Assembly: GCF_036711975.1 (NCBI RefSeq)
Contig: NC_091972.1
Coordinates: 8,251,001-8,315,000, forward strand
Direction: 5' to 3'
Origin: Onthophagus taurus
Taxonomy: Eukaryota > Arthropoda > Insecta > Coleoptera > Scarabaeidae
Length of the DNA stretch: 64,000 nucleotides
Every line of letters begins with the position of its first letter. Position 1 is the stretch's first letter. This document shows positions 1 to 11,700 of the stretch, one piece after another. The notes beneath the pieces were generated by a model. The model saw nothing but the letters and a program-made list of their open reading frames with translations, was not told the origin of the DNA and did no database searches. Both the position numbers and the translations under genes were made by a program.

Positions 1-201
1 ACTAATATCTACCACAACAGTGTATTTATTTTTTTCCTCCAACGGGTATATTTTGGAAAAACAATTAAATATCTCAGTAACTGTTAACATTGTGAGTTAG
101 CAACATATATGGTTGTATAACCAAATTTAGTTATATTCACAATATGATAAAATACAGGGCAACAAATTGTATAAAAGGTAATATACGAATTTTTCTTTCA
201 G

Positions 202-1020
202 AAATTAAAATCAATACCATGGTATAATGAAAGAAATTTATCCGAAGTTTCATTAGGAGGTCTACTTGTATTAGTAGTAATAAGAACGATACAATATAAT
301 ATGTTAAAAATGCGTGATAAATATCTCCATACAAATTGTTTGGCGGCATTAGCAAACATGTCCGCACAATTCCGTGATTTACATCCGTATGTAAGCCAAA
401 GATTAGTTTCGTTATTTGAGACGTTAGCGAAAAAATATCAAAAACTTTCACTAAGATTGAAAGAAAATCACCATAACGAGACGACGATTAATATTTCTAT
501 GGATGATGGTGGAGAAGCTGAACAAGATCTTTCCGTATTAGAAGAAGTAATAAGAATGGTTTTGGAAATTTTTAATTCTTGTTTAACAAATCAATTGTCG
601 AATAATCCAAATTTGGTTTATACATTGTTGTATAAAAAAGATATTTTTGAGCCGTTTAAAAAAAATCCAGCTTTTCAAGATATCGTTCAAAACATTGAGA
701 CGGTTATTGAGTATTTTTCGAAATTATTGCAAACGAAAGCGCAACAAAATGAGGTTGATGCTGGGCAGGTTCTTTTAACGATACAACAAGGAACTAAACA
801 ATGGCCTAAAGAAAAATTGACGGTAATGTTTTATAAATAATATTATAAAAATTTTGTTTTAATTTTTTTTTTTTAGAAATTTCCTGAATTAAAATTTAAA
901 TATGTTGAAGAAGATCAACCGGAAGAATTTTTTATACCGTACGTTTGGGCTTTGGTCAGTGAGCAATCTATGTTAAATTGGTGTACAGAAGGATCGTCAA
1001 TTTTAAATGTGTCTTGTTAA
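202..1020 (+). CDS. DYM: Dymeclin, C-terminal two exons (5' end outside window)
   Basis: Dymeclin is a Golgi-associated peripheral membrane protein needed for secretory trafficking. Two exons are readable. Exon 202-822 follows a TTTCTTTCAG acceptor, and its translation holds the family stretch [20 protein letters not shown] at 301-360, followed by [26 protein letters not shown] donor ends it. Exon 877-1020 follows a T-rich ..TTTAG acceptor and reads [20 protein letters not shown] then YVWALV, the conserved dymeclin C-terminus, ending with TAA at 1018-1020. Both junctions are phase 0. Bases 1-201 are the preceding intron. No canonical AATAAA was found close downstream. The upstream two thirds of the protein lie outside the window. 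Confidence 0.93.
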
Positions 1021-1346
1021 GTGTATGATGACAATATCTGATAACATAAATAAGGAATTGTGATAATGTAAAGATTTTTTTTTGTATTTGTCTCCTAAAA
1101 ATTAAATTAAACTAAACAATTATGTAATAATAGTAGATATTATGTAGTTAATATAATTTTTCTTTTAATTTATTTTGTTAGTTGATTTAATTATTCTATA
1201 ATACAAACATTTTTTTTAAACAGTCTTTTTTTTTCAAGAAATTTATATACTATTAATTATTAATCCTCCAACATTGACAGTTGTCACAATTAGTTATAGA
1301 TTGTCGAAATTATTAACGTTTTCCTAATATATTTTATAATAAAACT
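1021..1346. other. Short intergenic spacer between dymeclin and SQOR-like gene
   Basis: About 330 bases of AT-rich sequence between two head-to-tail plus-strand genes. It must contain the dymeclin 3' UTR and the SQOR-like promoter and 5' UTR. I see no clear TATA box, polyA signal or repeat. Confidence 0.5.
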
Positions 1347-3655
1347 ATGGTTTTAACCGTTTTAAAATGTTTCAACAAAACGCTAATGAAACCACCGTTC
1401 TTACCAATTTGGAAAAGAAGATTTCTTTCAACAGAAAAATTAGATGATAAATTACACTGGTAATTAATGAATTTTAATTTTTCTTAACATAATTTTGATC
1501 TTTTAGTTGTAAAATATTAGTCGTTGGTGGAGGAACCGGAGGTTGTGCAGTTGCGGCAAAATTCGCCAAAAATTTTATAAAATGCGACATTATAGTGTTA
1601 GAACCAAGCGATATCCATTATTATCAACCGTCGTATTCATTAATTGGCGCCGGAGTAACAACATTAAGAAATAGTCTTAAACCAACCATCGCAGCTTTAC
1701 CTGAAAATGTAACTTGGTTTAAAGATTCGGCTGAATTTTTTTGCCCGTTTGAATGTAGTGTTGTAACAAAAACGAAAAAAATTATTAAATATGAATATAT
1801 GGTTATTTCAACAGGAATGGAATTCGATTTTGATAAGGTTAAATTGATTTATTGTTTATAATAAAAATAAAATTTGATTTCATATTTGTAGATTAAAGGA
1901 TTAAAGGAAGCATTAGATAAATATGATAATGTCGTTACAATTGCGTCACCTCAATATGCTGAAAAAACTTATTGTGGTTTGAATAAATTTTCATGTGGAA
2001 TTGCCGTCTTTACGCATCCAAAAGAACTTTCCAAGTATAATTCATTGAATATGTGTTTTTTAGCTGAACATTATTGGAGAATGGTTGGTTTAATTCAATT
2101 TTTTTTAGATTTTGAACACTGTTTTCTTCACTTTCCAACGCCCAAGGTGGTGGAAATAACAAATTACTGTTCTAACAAATGTGATTGAATTCACTTTTAA
2201 AGTTATACCGAGAAATATTTATCCCGAGTTTATCTTGCGACTGTTGAATCGCCCCTAAATCTTGTAATCCATTAATTTATCTTGTGAAAGGTTTGTTCTG
2301 AATTTCGCTCTCGTAAAGCTTATCTCGTACTTGACTTTTCTGGTATGCCAAACATTATGCCATCTCTGCTATCGAAGGTTAGCGATCACGTCCCTCGATC
2401 CGCCGCAGCCCTAATAAGGTCCTCAAAGTTTAAACCTGTCCAATTCCTGATATTCCGCATCTATGACAGTTTCTTTCTACCAAGTCCACGTTTCCTCGCT
2501 ATCCTCGTCCAAGTCTACCTCGTTCTCATTATATGAAGTAGCTCCCTATCCTTGTTCAACCTTCTCAGCACTTCCTCGTTGCTCATGTGCGACATTTCAA
2601 ATGCTTCTATACGATTCATACTGACAATCTTCAGAGTCCAAGTTTCCACACCGTATAGTAGATTTGCTCCACTCTAGATCTTACTTCAATGTCGTATTCA
2701 ATAAGAAATAAAAAAAGGGACATTAAATTCATCCCTGGCTTTTAAACTATTTTTAAAGTTATGATAAAAACGAAAACTGAAAATAATTACTAATTTTTTT
2801 AGAATGGAAAACTATGCGGTACTAAAATATTTTATTTAACGGCCGCATGTGAAATATTTCCGGTTAATAAATATGCAACAAGTGTTAATAAATTAGTAAA
2901 AAAGAAGAATATTGTAGCGTGTTTAGAAAGAAATCTAATTGAAATTAATCCTAAAGATAAAACAGCTACTTTTGAAGAAGTCCAAAACCCAAAAGAAAGA
3001 AGTTGTATGAAGGTATTTAATTTTTTTATCATTAAAATCGAAATTTAAATGCGAAAACAGAATATCTTCTTCTAATATTTATAATTTTGATTTGAAATGT
3101 TTCTAGTACGATTTTTTACATGTAACCCCTCCAATGAAACCAGTGGAAGCAATAAAAAAATCAAAAGAAATATCAAACGAACATGGTTTTGTTGATGTTA
3201 ACAAAGGAACTTTACAGCATAATACATTTCAAAATATTTTCGCTTTAGGAGATTGTGCATCTTTACCAACATCGAAAACAGTTTTTGCCACAAGTATTTC
3301 TTACACAATAAAAGATAGTTTTTAATACACCCAAAATTTTTTATTAGACGCTCAAGCTATTGTTGTACATAAAAATTTGACGTCATATATGACCGGAAGA
3401 AAATTAAAAGCTTGTTACGACGGTTATGCAGCTTCTCCAATCATAACGGGATACGGAACGTGTATTTTGGCGGAGTACGATTATAAACTGCATTCGAAAG
3501 AAACGTTGCCGATTCGGCAAGAACGCGAAAGTAAATTTGCTTATTATATTAGAAAAGATTTGTTGCCAAAATTGTATTGGAATTGGTTGCTGACTGGAAA
3601 GTATCCGAGAACCGCGGGATTTGGAAAGTTATTTTCTTGGTATAAAAAAAAATAA
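1347..3655 (+). CDS. SQOR-like mitochondrial flavoprotein, six exons, redox cysteines replaced
   Basis: Exons 1347-1459, 1507-1837, 1892-2083, 2803-3012, 3107-3293 and 3348-3655 join in frame (446 aa), with GT-AG introns at every junction. It resembles sulfide:quinone oxidoreductase, which oxidises sulfide in mitochondria and passes electrons to quinone. The N-terminus is basic and presequence-like (WKRRFLST near residue 28). A dinucleotide-binding motif LVVGGGTGGC, then EPSDIHYYQPSYSLIGAG, LHVTPPM, FALGDCASLPTSKT and ILAEYDYK all match SQOR blocks in order. From family knowledge, human SQOR uses Cys201 (KCAGAP) and Cys379 (SCPLV). Here the aligned positions read SKYNSLN (Tyr197) and AASPII (Ser374), and two residues are missing after the first. 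The frame is intact, so this looks like a paralog with altered chemistry rather than a dead gene. Intron 3 carries a LINE remnant. A polyA signal lies at 3712. Confidence 0.88.
2340..2700 (-). mobile_element. Non-LTR retrotransposon remnant (C-terminal RT region) in SQOR-like intron 3
   Basis: On the minus strand, across several frameshifts, pieces read IEVRSRVEQ, WTLKIVSMNRIEAFEM, NEEVLRRLNKDRELLH and LNFEDLIRAAADR. These are the familiar C-terminal blocks of insect endonuclease/reverse-transcriptase LINE proteins. Stops and shifts are frequent, so it is dead. It explains why this intron (2084-2802) is much longer than the other four in the gene. Confidence 0.75.
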
Positions 3656-3711
3656 AGCTGAAAAATTAAAAAATAATTAAATAAATCTAAAATTAATGCT
3701 GGTTTTGTATC

Positions 3712-3717
3712 AATAAA
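3712..3717 (+). other. AATAAA polyadenylation signal of the SQOR-like gene
   Basis: AATAAA lies 57 bases past the stop codon, in a context fitting the 3' end of the plus-strand gene. A second AATAAA overlaps the stop codon at 3651-3656 and is less likely to be used. Confidence 0.6.
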
Positions 3718-3841
3718 GTAATAATAGTATAAAGTTTTGTTTACTTTGGTTACTGTCTGAAGGCTTTGTCTACTCTTAATGCAAAATCAATAAATCTAAA
3801 AAAAATTTGAATTATTTTCGTTTTTTTTTGTATCGGTTTTC

Positions 3842-4347
3842 TTACTTGGTTTGCTCTGAAACATTTTTAACATATCTATAAGGTGGATACCACCAAAGTT
3901 CTCCTTCTAAAGCAGGATCACCAGTCCACCATCCAGGTTGCATAGAAGTACAACCAGCGTAATTATACATTTCCAAGGGACCAACAGGTTTAAAATTACC
4001 CTTTTTTCGCATTCTCGCCAAACGATCATACGATCTATAAGCATAACCGTCAACTTTTCCAACATAACAATCAATTTCAGAGATTATTTCATAAAAAGGC
4101 TTCCGTAATTTTCCTAAAACATAAAAACAATACCATTTGATTTAGTAAACTCAGACCACACGCTGTTGTTATCACACAAGCGAATGTGATGAATGAATAT
4201 CATAATGGAGAGAGAACCATTTTCTAAAATACCTTGTTTTTCCATTTCAATCAAATCTCCTTGTACTTGAGGCTCCACATAATCTTTACGAATCATATCT
4301 TTTATTGGATCAGTAACTCCAAAAATGGTTACTCCATAAGTATCCAT
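3842..4347 (-). CDS. Unrecognised 133-residue protein, two exons
   Basis: Exon 1 is 4347-4218 and exon 2 is 4113-3842, joined in phase 1 across a 104-base intron (GTTCTC donor, TTTTAG acceptor). The protein starts MDTYGVTIFGVTDP and has an acidic/basic helical N-terminal half. The C-terminal half is rich in aromatic residues and Gly: YAYRSYDRLARMRKKG, GPLEMYNYAGC, then MQPGWWTGDPALEGELWWYP. There is no signal peptide, membrane segment or zinc-binding pattern. The tight splicing, steady codon use and Trp/Tyr-rich tail argue for a real gene. The composition recalls small mitochondrial or axonemal inner proteins, but I cannot assign a family. It ends tail to tail with the SQOR-like gene, 186 bases apart. 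Confidence 0.75.
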
Positions 4348-5740
4348 TTTTGAATCTTATCTAGTCTTTCTTAACTCAAAGTTTTTTTTAATACAAAAAT
4401 AATAAATGTAAAAAGTAATATTTTGACAGATTAAAAAAAAGGATTACTTTGATTAGAATCGCAACAATTAAAAAAAAATATCCTTTTTGTGGTTTGTTTG
4501 TTATTTTGAAAGGTGAATGAAATATGTTAAGGCGAAAAGTCAAATTTAGATATTGAACAATTTAAATAATCAAGATTTAAATAAATACAATAATACTTCA
4601 AATTTCTTTATTAACTTATTAACCACCACGATTTATGGAATTTAAAATATCTGATCACTATAAAATTGAACTTTATCGGATTTCTAAGTAAATTTTATTC
4701 TGAATCTTGGAAGTATCTTGTTTCCGTGTCCCCACTACCAAAACATTAAAAGAACTCGGAGAAAGGATTAATGCTGCAGTGATAACAATGGACAGAATGA
4801 TGTTATAAAATGTGTGTGTAACAAACCGCATTTTAGGATTGGGTTAAATATAAGTTAAATTGTAGGAAACATTGTAAAGGTATAACTTTGTAATTTAATT
4901 ACAAAGTTGTACCGTGAGAACAGTTTAAATATTGCGTAGGTTGTAATGATATAAATATTCTCCAGCGGGAATTGCTGAGGTGGTGGTTTTGAGTGGACGG
5001 AGCAGGAAAGGAATTAAGAAAGAAAAAGAGCATTGAAAGTAGAAGAATCGGGCGATACCGTTTAATAAAAGTAAATAAAATAAATGTAGTTTTTTTGTTT
5101 TAGTTCGTGGCGCGCGAACATAGTTTCAGTTATTAATTTAAGCAATTTATTTTATTGGTTTTTTTTGGATATAAGTTCCTTAATGGGTGAGCGTTATTAA
5201 ATTCCATGTTGTCTAATATTTTTATGCACCAGCTAACTACCTCAGCAATTTCTAGATCGAAACAAATACCCAGATTTGCAATTTTGTAGTTTTATATATA
5301 ACTTTTTTGCTACAAATTTTAATAATTTTTGTAATTCACTAATAACATTTCTACTTATTATTAAAGTAAATTTGTTTATATCAGTCAAATTTTAGTTTCT
5401 TTCCGTTTTCCAATTTTTTCTTCATAATATGTGCCATAAACCTTGTCACTACTAGCAATCAATAAAAAGGGTGTCGTGACATGTGGAAAGAATTGAACTG
5501 TCGTCTAAGTCTAGATATATGTCGTATGAGTCAGGGGTACACATAAAACATTTGTAGGTGTAACACTTTTGAAAATATTGCGTTTTAAAGCAGGCCAGTA
5601 TCCTTCCTTTTCATAAACTATATAAACCAAAAAAGAACTGAAATACCACAGGTATCAAATCTATCGGTTTATTCACTTCAGAAGATAATTTTTAGTAGAC
5701 TAAGTTCTGTATTGGATAAAAAACAAGTAATTCCTAATAT
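4348..5740. other. Intergenic, no gene seen
   Basis: AT-rich sequence upstream of the 133-residue gene. It must hold that gene's promoter. Both strands are full of stops and I recognise no repeat or RNA gene. Confidence 0.5.
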
Positions 5741-6245
5741 GCAATGTGGTTGTCAGAAGAATCATTTCATGATGCGCCAGAAAATATTGAAATGCTACTT
5801 GGAAACTAAATATATTCGAACTGGTGCTTCTCTGAAACTAGTGCATCAATAGCAATGTGTGCAGATGACCTAATTAATAAGAACCATAACTTGGAAATCT
5901 GAATTAATCAATTCAGTCATTCACAAATATAATTCCTATCTGATAAAAAATGGTATCTGGACTTGAATGTAAATCAAAAATTTTCTCAAATCTCGTAATC
6001 AAAATTAAGGATGAACCTCTGCCATGGAAAACTGACCCAGTTAAGTAGCTGGGTGTACATCTGGACACGCGATTAAGCTGGAAATATTATGTAAGAACAT
6101 GGGCCGCAACATGCTCTCAAAGAATAATTAAACTGTATCCGCTTATCAATAGAAACTCATCATTAAAAACAACATGTATAATTGTATACAATTATGCATG
6201 CGGAATATGGGGTAACAACTATAAAAAGAATGCGAGTTGAACTTG
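5741..6245 (+). mobile_element. Jockey-type LINE remnant (RT C-terminal part)
   Basis: Plus-strand translation with stops gives MCADDLINKN (a decayed YADD box at about 5855) and then PWKTDPVKYLGVHLDTRLSW, RIIKLYPLINRNSSL and IVYNYACGIWG. This block order is typical of jockey-clade reverse transcriptases. No long frame survives, so it is a dead fragment. Confidence 0.75.
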
Positions 6246-6627
6246 ACCAAGTGTGCTAAAAGACTAAGACCCAGTTAAGTACGTTTTCAGATCCATGAGA
6301 GTTCATTATTATCGGAGCACGTTGTACTTCTTTTAATTTTGTAACAAAATCTTCTTACAAAACCTGTTTGTTTGTCTACGCTATTATTATGGCAAGTTGT
6401 TCTTCTAGAAATGTAGCTTCACAATAATCCGTATTAATTTTTGAAATTCAGTCTTTTATAACTGATAAAATTGTATTAACCGAATATTATTCACCAAAAG
6501 CTTTTTTTATCTATATTAATTTTGTAACTCCATTGCCTTTGTTTTTCCTCCTGCAAAAAAATTCTACTATTAATCAAAAATATTATCTACAGTGAATTTC
6601 ACTTAACATGCAATATACAACTATATA

Positions 6628-7280
6628 CAGAATGTATCATCTAAATTGATGCGAAAGATTTTAAGGGATGATTTTTCAGCAAAAATTAAATCCTCTAAAA
6701 TTAGCGCAAAAAAATTTTTCTTTAATAAATCCACTATGGAGGAATTTGGCAAATAACTATTAATAATAGGGTGACATTTTTTGACAATTTTTATAACCCT
6801 AATATGTTTTTACAAGAGGCTGAAAAAATCAACCCCATAATACTTTGCATTAGAACTTTTTAATACGTCTACATTTTTCTATTTAAAAACTTGATTTAAA
6901 TAATGGTATTCTCATATTGAATACCATTATTTAAATCAATGGTATTCAATATGAAACATTTTTGTCTCTTGACATTTTCTGCTAAAATTGTTAGTTTGAT
7001 CACAAAAAAATAAAATAATACACAGGCTCAGGTGAATTAATTCAGAGATTGATTATTATTAGTCAAAGAAATGAAGTTATGTCAAATTGATCTCAGCATT
7101 ATTTTATTTTTTGTGATCAAACTAACAATTTGTTAGTTGTAAAATGTCAAGAGATAAGAAAGTTGCAGATTTTTGCCCTTAACTTTAGAGGGCTATAACT
7201 TGGAGGAGAAGAGGTTTTGACCAAAAAGTTATATGAAAATCACCCCTTAAAATCTTTCGCATCAATTTAAATACACCCTG
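6628..7280. mobile_element. MITE with TA target duplication and nested internal hairpins
   Basis: The ends are inverted copies: CAGAATGTATCATC then TTGATGCGAAAGATTTTAAG at the left, and the complement finishing CACCCTG at 7280. Both are flanked by TA (6626-6627, 7281-7282). Inside is a perfect 19-base hairpin (6893-6911 with 6919-6937, 7-base loop). A second inverted pair (about 6970-7018 with 7098-7155) surrounds a unique core. No coding capacity. Tc1/mariner-type termini, non-autonomous. Confidence 0.75.
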
Positions 7281-7369
7281 TATATGTATTTCCATAGAAA
7301 TCAGAGCGTACCTACTACTTACATACTTTATCTCACGCAAAATGCATCATGTCAATATAATTTGACAAT

Positions 7370-7520
7370 ACAGTAAAACTTCGATATAATGGATCAATAC
7401 GGCGAACGCAGTGTCCGTTATAGTTGAAGAAAAATATGCAACAATCTGGCGCTGAATAACAAATAAAACTAGACTAACCCTTGGACTAGAACTAAGACTA
7501 GACCTAGAACTAGTAACATT
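7370..7520. repeat. Pogo-like terminus fused to CTAG-rich repeat
   Basis: ACAGTAAAACTTCGATATAA at 7370 resembles pogo/Tigger inverted termini. It is followed by short units such as CTAGACCTAGAACTAG and then GGTTTAGCC. The same combination recurs at 22545-22790 and in the large array at 56530-58311, so these are dispersed copies of one family. Confidence 0.6.
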
Positions 7521-8750
7521 CTGGTTTAGCCATGCTTCTCTTAAGACAGAAACTCAGAGTTATCATAAGGACGTCACCTTTTCCAAGCAAAACTTTTTCT
7601 TTGCAAAATTACTATGTTAAACTATGTTGCATTTTATGTGGAATAGTGCAAGTGCATAGTAGTGTTGTAACTACTGCATTCATATATTGCGAGTTATATG
7701 AAATTCTAGGTATAAGTCCGTATAATAGAAATTAATACCTTAACATACTTCATTTTCTAAATTAAAGTGATTCTCCTTCGTCTGATGACAATGTGTGGTC
7801 GCTACAAATAAATCGTGTTGATTATGGAACAGCTTAAAAAAGGCAACATATTTGAGGAATTAATTAGAAATGAAACAAAAACATTTCTCTTGTACGTTTT
7901 TATTACCCAAGTTAAAACTTAATGGGAGTTTTTTTTTTAACTTTTTTTCGAATACAGTCTTAAAGCTCCGAGACAATTTAATTAATTTTTTATGTTATTT
8001 TCGATTCCGTATTTTTTTTTTTGTTAAACTACACAAACAAAATGCACTAATTAAAAAGAAATACACTACATATTAAAAAAATTACATGTGAACGAATTTT
8101 ATGTGTAACAATTAACTTAATAGCTACTTTGAACAAAATATTAAAATCACTAACCCTTAATAATTCACACTTTAACCCTTTTATCGTATTGTACGTGAAA
8201 ACCTCCATATGACAATAACTCTACTTGTGACTCAAAATTAATTTGAAAAGATTCATTTCAAAGTGTCTTTTTTATTATTTTTTTTTTCTAATTTAATTGA
8301 ATCTAGCTAGAAATTTGTATAAAAATTTGAATGTTAAAGGGTTAACGAGAACGGTTTATGTTAATAAAAACTAAACAAAAAAAAACTAAAAACGTTTTTT
8401 TTTCTTTTTCGTTTTACGCGTTGATTATAATACGAAGAGAGACTATTTACAACAATGATTTTTTTTTATACCTTTTATAAGATAAAATAACGCAAGTTTA
8501 AAAGTCAATAAGTTAAGAAACATCAAATTGTTTAAAAAAATTACAGAATTAATACTACATAATTACTTAATCGTACATTACATAATTAAAAAGAATTACA
8601 TTAAAAAAATAAAATATCTTTTAATAATTTCAAAACACACACGAATATTTGCACCAATTCAATTAAAATACAAAAAGGGAGATCTTCAAAATTTGTTTAA
8701 AAAATTTAATCATAAAATTATTAACACCATAAATTAATTACGATCTTAAA
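7521..8750. other. AT-rich intergenic, no gene seen
   Basis: Very AT-rich with long T and A runs. Open frames here are short, low in complexity and lack splice or start context. It lies downstream of the MIF4G gene, so the proximal part includes that gene's 3' UTR. Confidence 0.5.
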
Positions 8751-11700
8751 TTAATTATAATCAGTACTAAACCGATCATCGTGTTCCCACCCTTTCCGAT
8801 AATTTTTCGTTGAAGGCTTTTTCTCCCTCCAAAATGAACCGCTTTTGTCGCCACCATTACCTCTCCACACTCCACCATCTCCATCTTTATTTAAACCCCT
8901 CCATTCACCACCACCTCCGTCTTTATTTAAACCTCTCCATTCTCCCCCACATCCATCTTTACTTAAACCTTTCCAATTTCCCCCACCATCTTTATCTTTA
9001 TTTTTCAACCGCGCGCCAGACCCCAAAATTGGCCTCCCCGTTTTCTCCGTACGATTATTATTCGGTTTATCTTTATTTTCGTCCCAATTCACATACGAAT
9101 TAATCTCATTTGAATTAAAATTATTCGACGATGAATAATTTTGAGCCGACTTATTTTGATGTGAATTTGAACTTAAAGAGTTTTGTTGTTGTTGAACTAA
9201 ATGTTGTTGATTTTGCTTTTGGCTTGATTGTTGAGATTGAGAATGAGATTGTGAATGGGATTGTGAATGGGATTCTTGGTGAGATTGGCTTTGCTGTTGT
9301 TGATTTTGTTGAAGTTCCTGATTTTGTTGTTGATTTTGAATTTGATCGTTTATTGGGGAAGAAGGTTCCGGGGGAGAAACTTGCAGAACGTTTACTGAAC
9401 TTTGATAACCGTCCAGCGTTTTGTTGGATTGTTGGGTTTGAATGCTTAGTGCTCCTAATACGCCCTGTTGATAATCATTTGATTTGACTTGGTAAATTTA
9501 CCAAGACACAACACACAAAAAAAACGAAAACTAAAATCAAAATCATTCCATCTATCTACAGTGGCGGACAAAAGTCGACATACAGCATTGAATTATGAGG
9601 TTTTTGTACAACGTAATAAGATAACAGAAAATTAGTATTACAATGTGATTGAAGATACTTACTTATTCACAAAAAGGCACAAAACAACAAATGCTCTAAT
9701 CATTGCAGGGTGTCCTTCCAATGTAAATTGAGCTAGATGCGTTAGATGCAGGCCAATGAGTCATGAAAAGATGTTGTTTTATAACTCTGTATATGATATA
9801 AATTGGGATTTCATATCGCATGATGATTTGATGGCCAATCAACAATTTGATACATTTCATGAACTTATCCTGCATGCATTTTATAGTGCATTTCCTGAAA
9901 AAAACATTTGTGCAAAGTAATAAGAAATGCACAAGCTGGTATTCTGCAGATCTCAAGGGCATGAGGAATCGCCTACATTTCTTAAGAGATATTCACAATG
10001 CCACAGGTTGTGAGAAACTAAAGCGAGAACTTAGCTTTCTAACAAAAAATTATAGAGACCAGATAAAGGATGTTAAAGTTAGATATAATAATGAGATTTT
10101 AAAATATTCATGTAAGTATATGTGGAGAATAATGAACAGTCATCATAAGCAAGAAAAGTAATATGTACTAAAGCAATGTTTGACCCAAATGAAGTAAATG
10201 ATTACTTTATAAATGTGCCCTTAGATCTTGTTAATAAAATTCGGCTAGGTAACTTGACAACTAACTTTAATCAGCTGCTATCGAATATGTATTACCTGGG
10301 AAATTCTGCCTGGAGTCGGTTGGTTTAATTGAGGTTCGTGATATAATCTGTTCTTTAAAAAATACTTCTTCTAGAGATGTATACGGATTAAATGCTGTAA
10401 TATTAAAGTTGATAAAAGATGTAATATCATCGCCTTTAACAAAATTAATCAACCAATGCATGAGAGAAAATAGTTGTCCAAATGCTTTAAAGTTAGCGTT
10501 GTAATAGAAAATTATCGACCAATCTCACTCCTGCCTGTATTCTCTATCATTTCTGAAAAAATCATAAAGAAAAGACAATTACGTTCTGCGACCTCAGCCA
10601 GGCCTTTGATTGTGTGAATCATAATTTTTTAATAAAGAAGTTGAGTAGATATAACTTTGGTGAAAGTAGTATTAAAATGATTCAATCGTACCTTGGTGGC
10701 AGAAGACAAATAGTCTGTTGTAATGATAGCTATTCTACATCAGAGTGCATTTCTATTAGAGTTCCACAAGGGTGAGTGTTGGGGTCTCTGCTTTTCCTCA
10801 TTTACATAAATGACTTGCCTGCTTCAATATCTAAGTCTTGAATCATATTCTATGCTGACGACACTACTTTAATTGATGTTGTTGTAGCAAATCGGGCATC
10901 ACGCTCTGAGACTGAGGACTTACACAACAATGTAGATAAATATGCTGCCCATAGAGATATACAGCTACAGAACCCATAACAATCATAAGCTAAAACCTAA
11001 ATTTTGCAGATTGTCTAAGTAACAGAAAGGTGTAGATTTTACTGCGCTCAAATTTTACAATAAATTACCTTTAACAGTTACACTTTTACTTGTGAGCAAG
11101 TTTGCAATATTGATAAAGTAATTTCTGCTGTTGAGAGGTTTCTATTCTTATTTGGAGTTCCTTGAATATGAATTTTTTGAAAGTGATTTTGTCGTGACAT
11201 CAAATCGTGAAGGAAAGTTTTTTCTATATGACGAGTGTAAAAAATGTATATTTTGGATGCACAAATAAATATTGTTATTAATTCTAGTCGAAGATGGTGA
11301 TTCTTTTATGAAATTTGCGGTTTTCTTCGGGTTGTCCTGCTGAAAAATCCATTATGGCGTAGAACTCTTTAGATGAACAGACTTATTAGATACAGTCGTG
11401 ATCTGGTCAGTTAATTTTGATGCGCTAACTCTATGGTTTTTGTTCACATCTTTTAATGTGAAGCTAATATCTCTTCTAGAAAGTTTCTTTGGCCGGCCTG
11501 TATGAACTTTGCTAGCGAATGAATCAGTCTCATTGTAATTTTTGACGATGGTCTGGAATGTTGCTTGGCTTAGATTAACATCAGAAGTTTCTTTGCGCGA
11601 TGAGATTTTGCAGCCAGTTAGAACAGTGACAAAACACAAACTAAATACTAATAACTAGACCCGCAATCCCTACTGAATTAAGAAAAAGAAAATATAATTT

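Noticed and set aside
301-301. ATG at 301 as a start codon for dymeclin
   Set aside because: The frame continues upstream to a splice acceptor at 201 with conserved residues, so this Met is internal.
8810-9487. Long open frames on the plus strand over the MIF4G tail exon
   Set aside because: They are the complement of the Gln-rich and Gly/Trp repeats; the Pro/His/Leu-rich and Val/Asp-rich products are typical shadows, and the minus frame has splice support.
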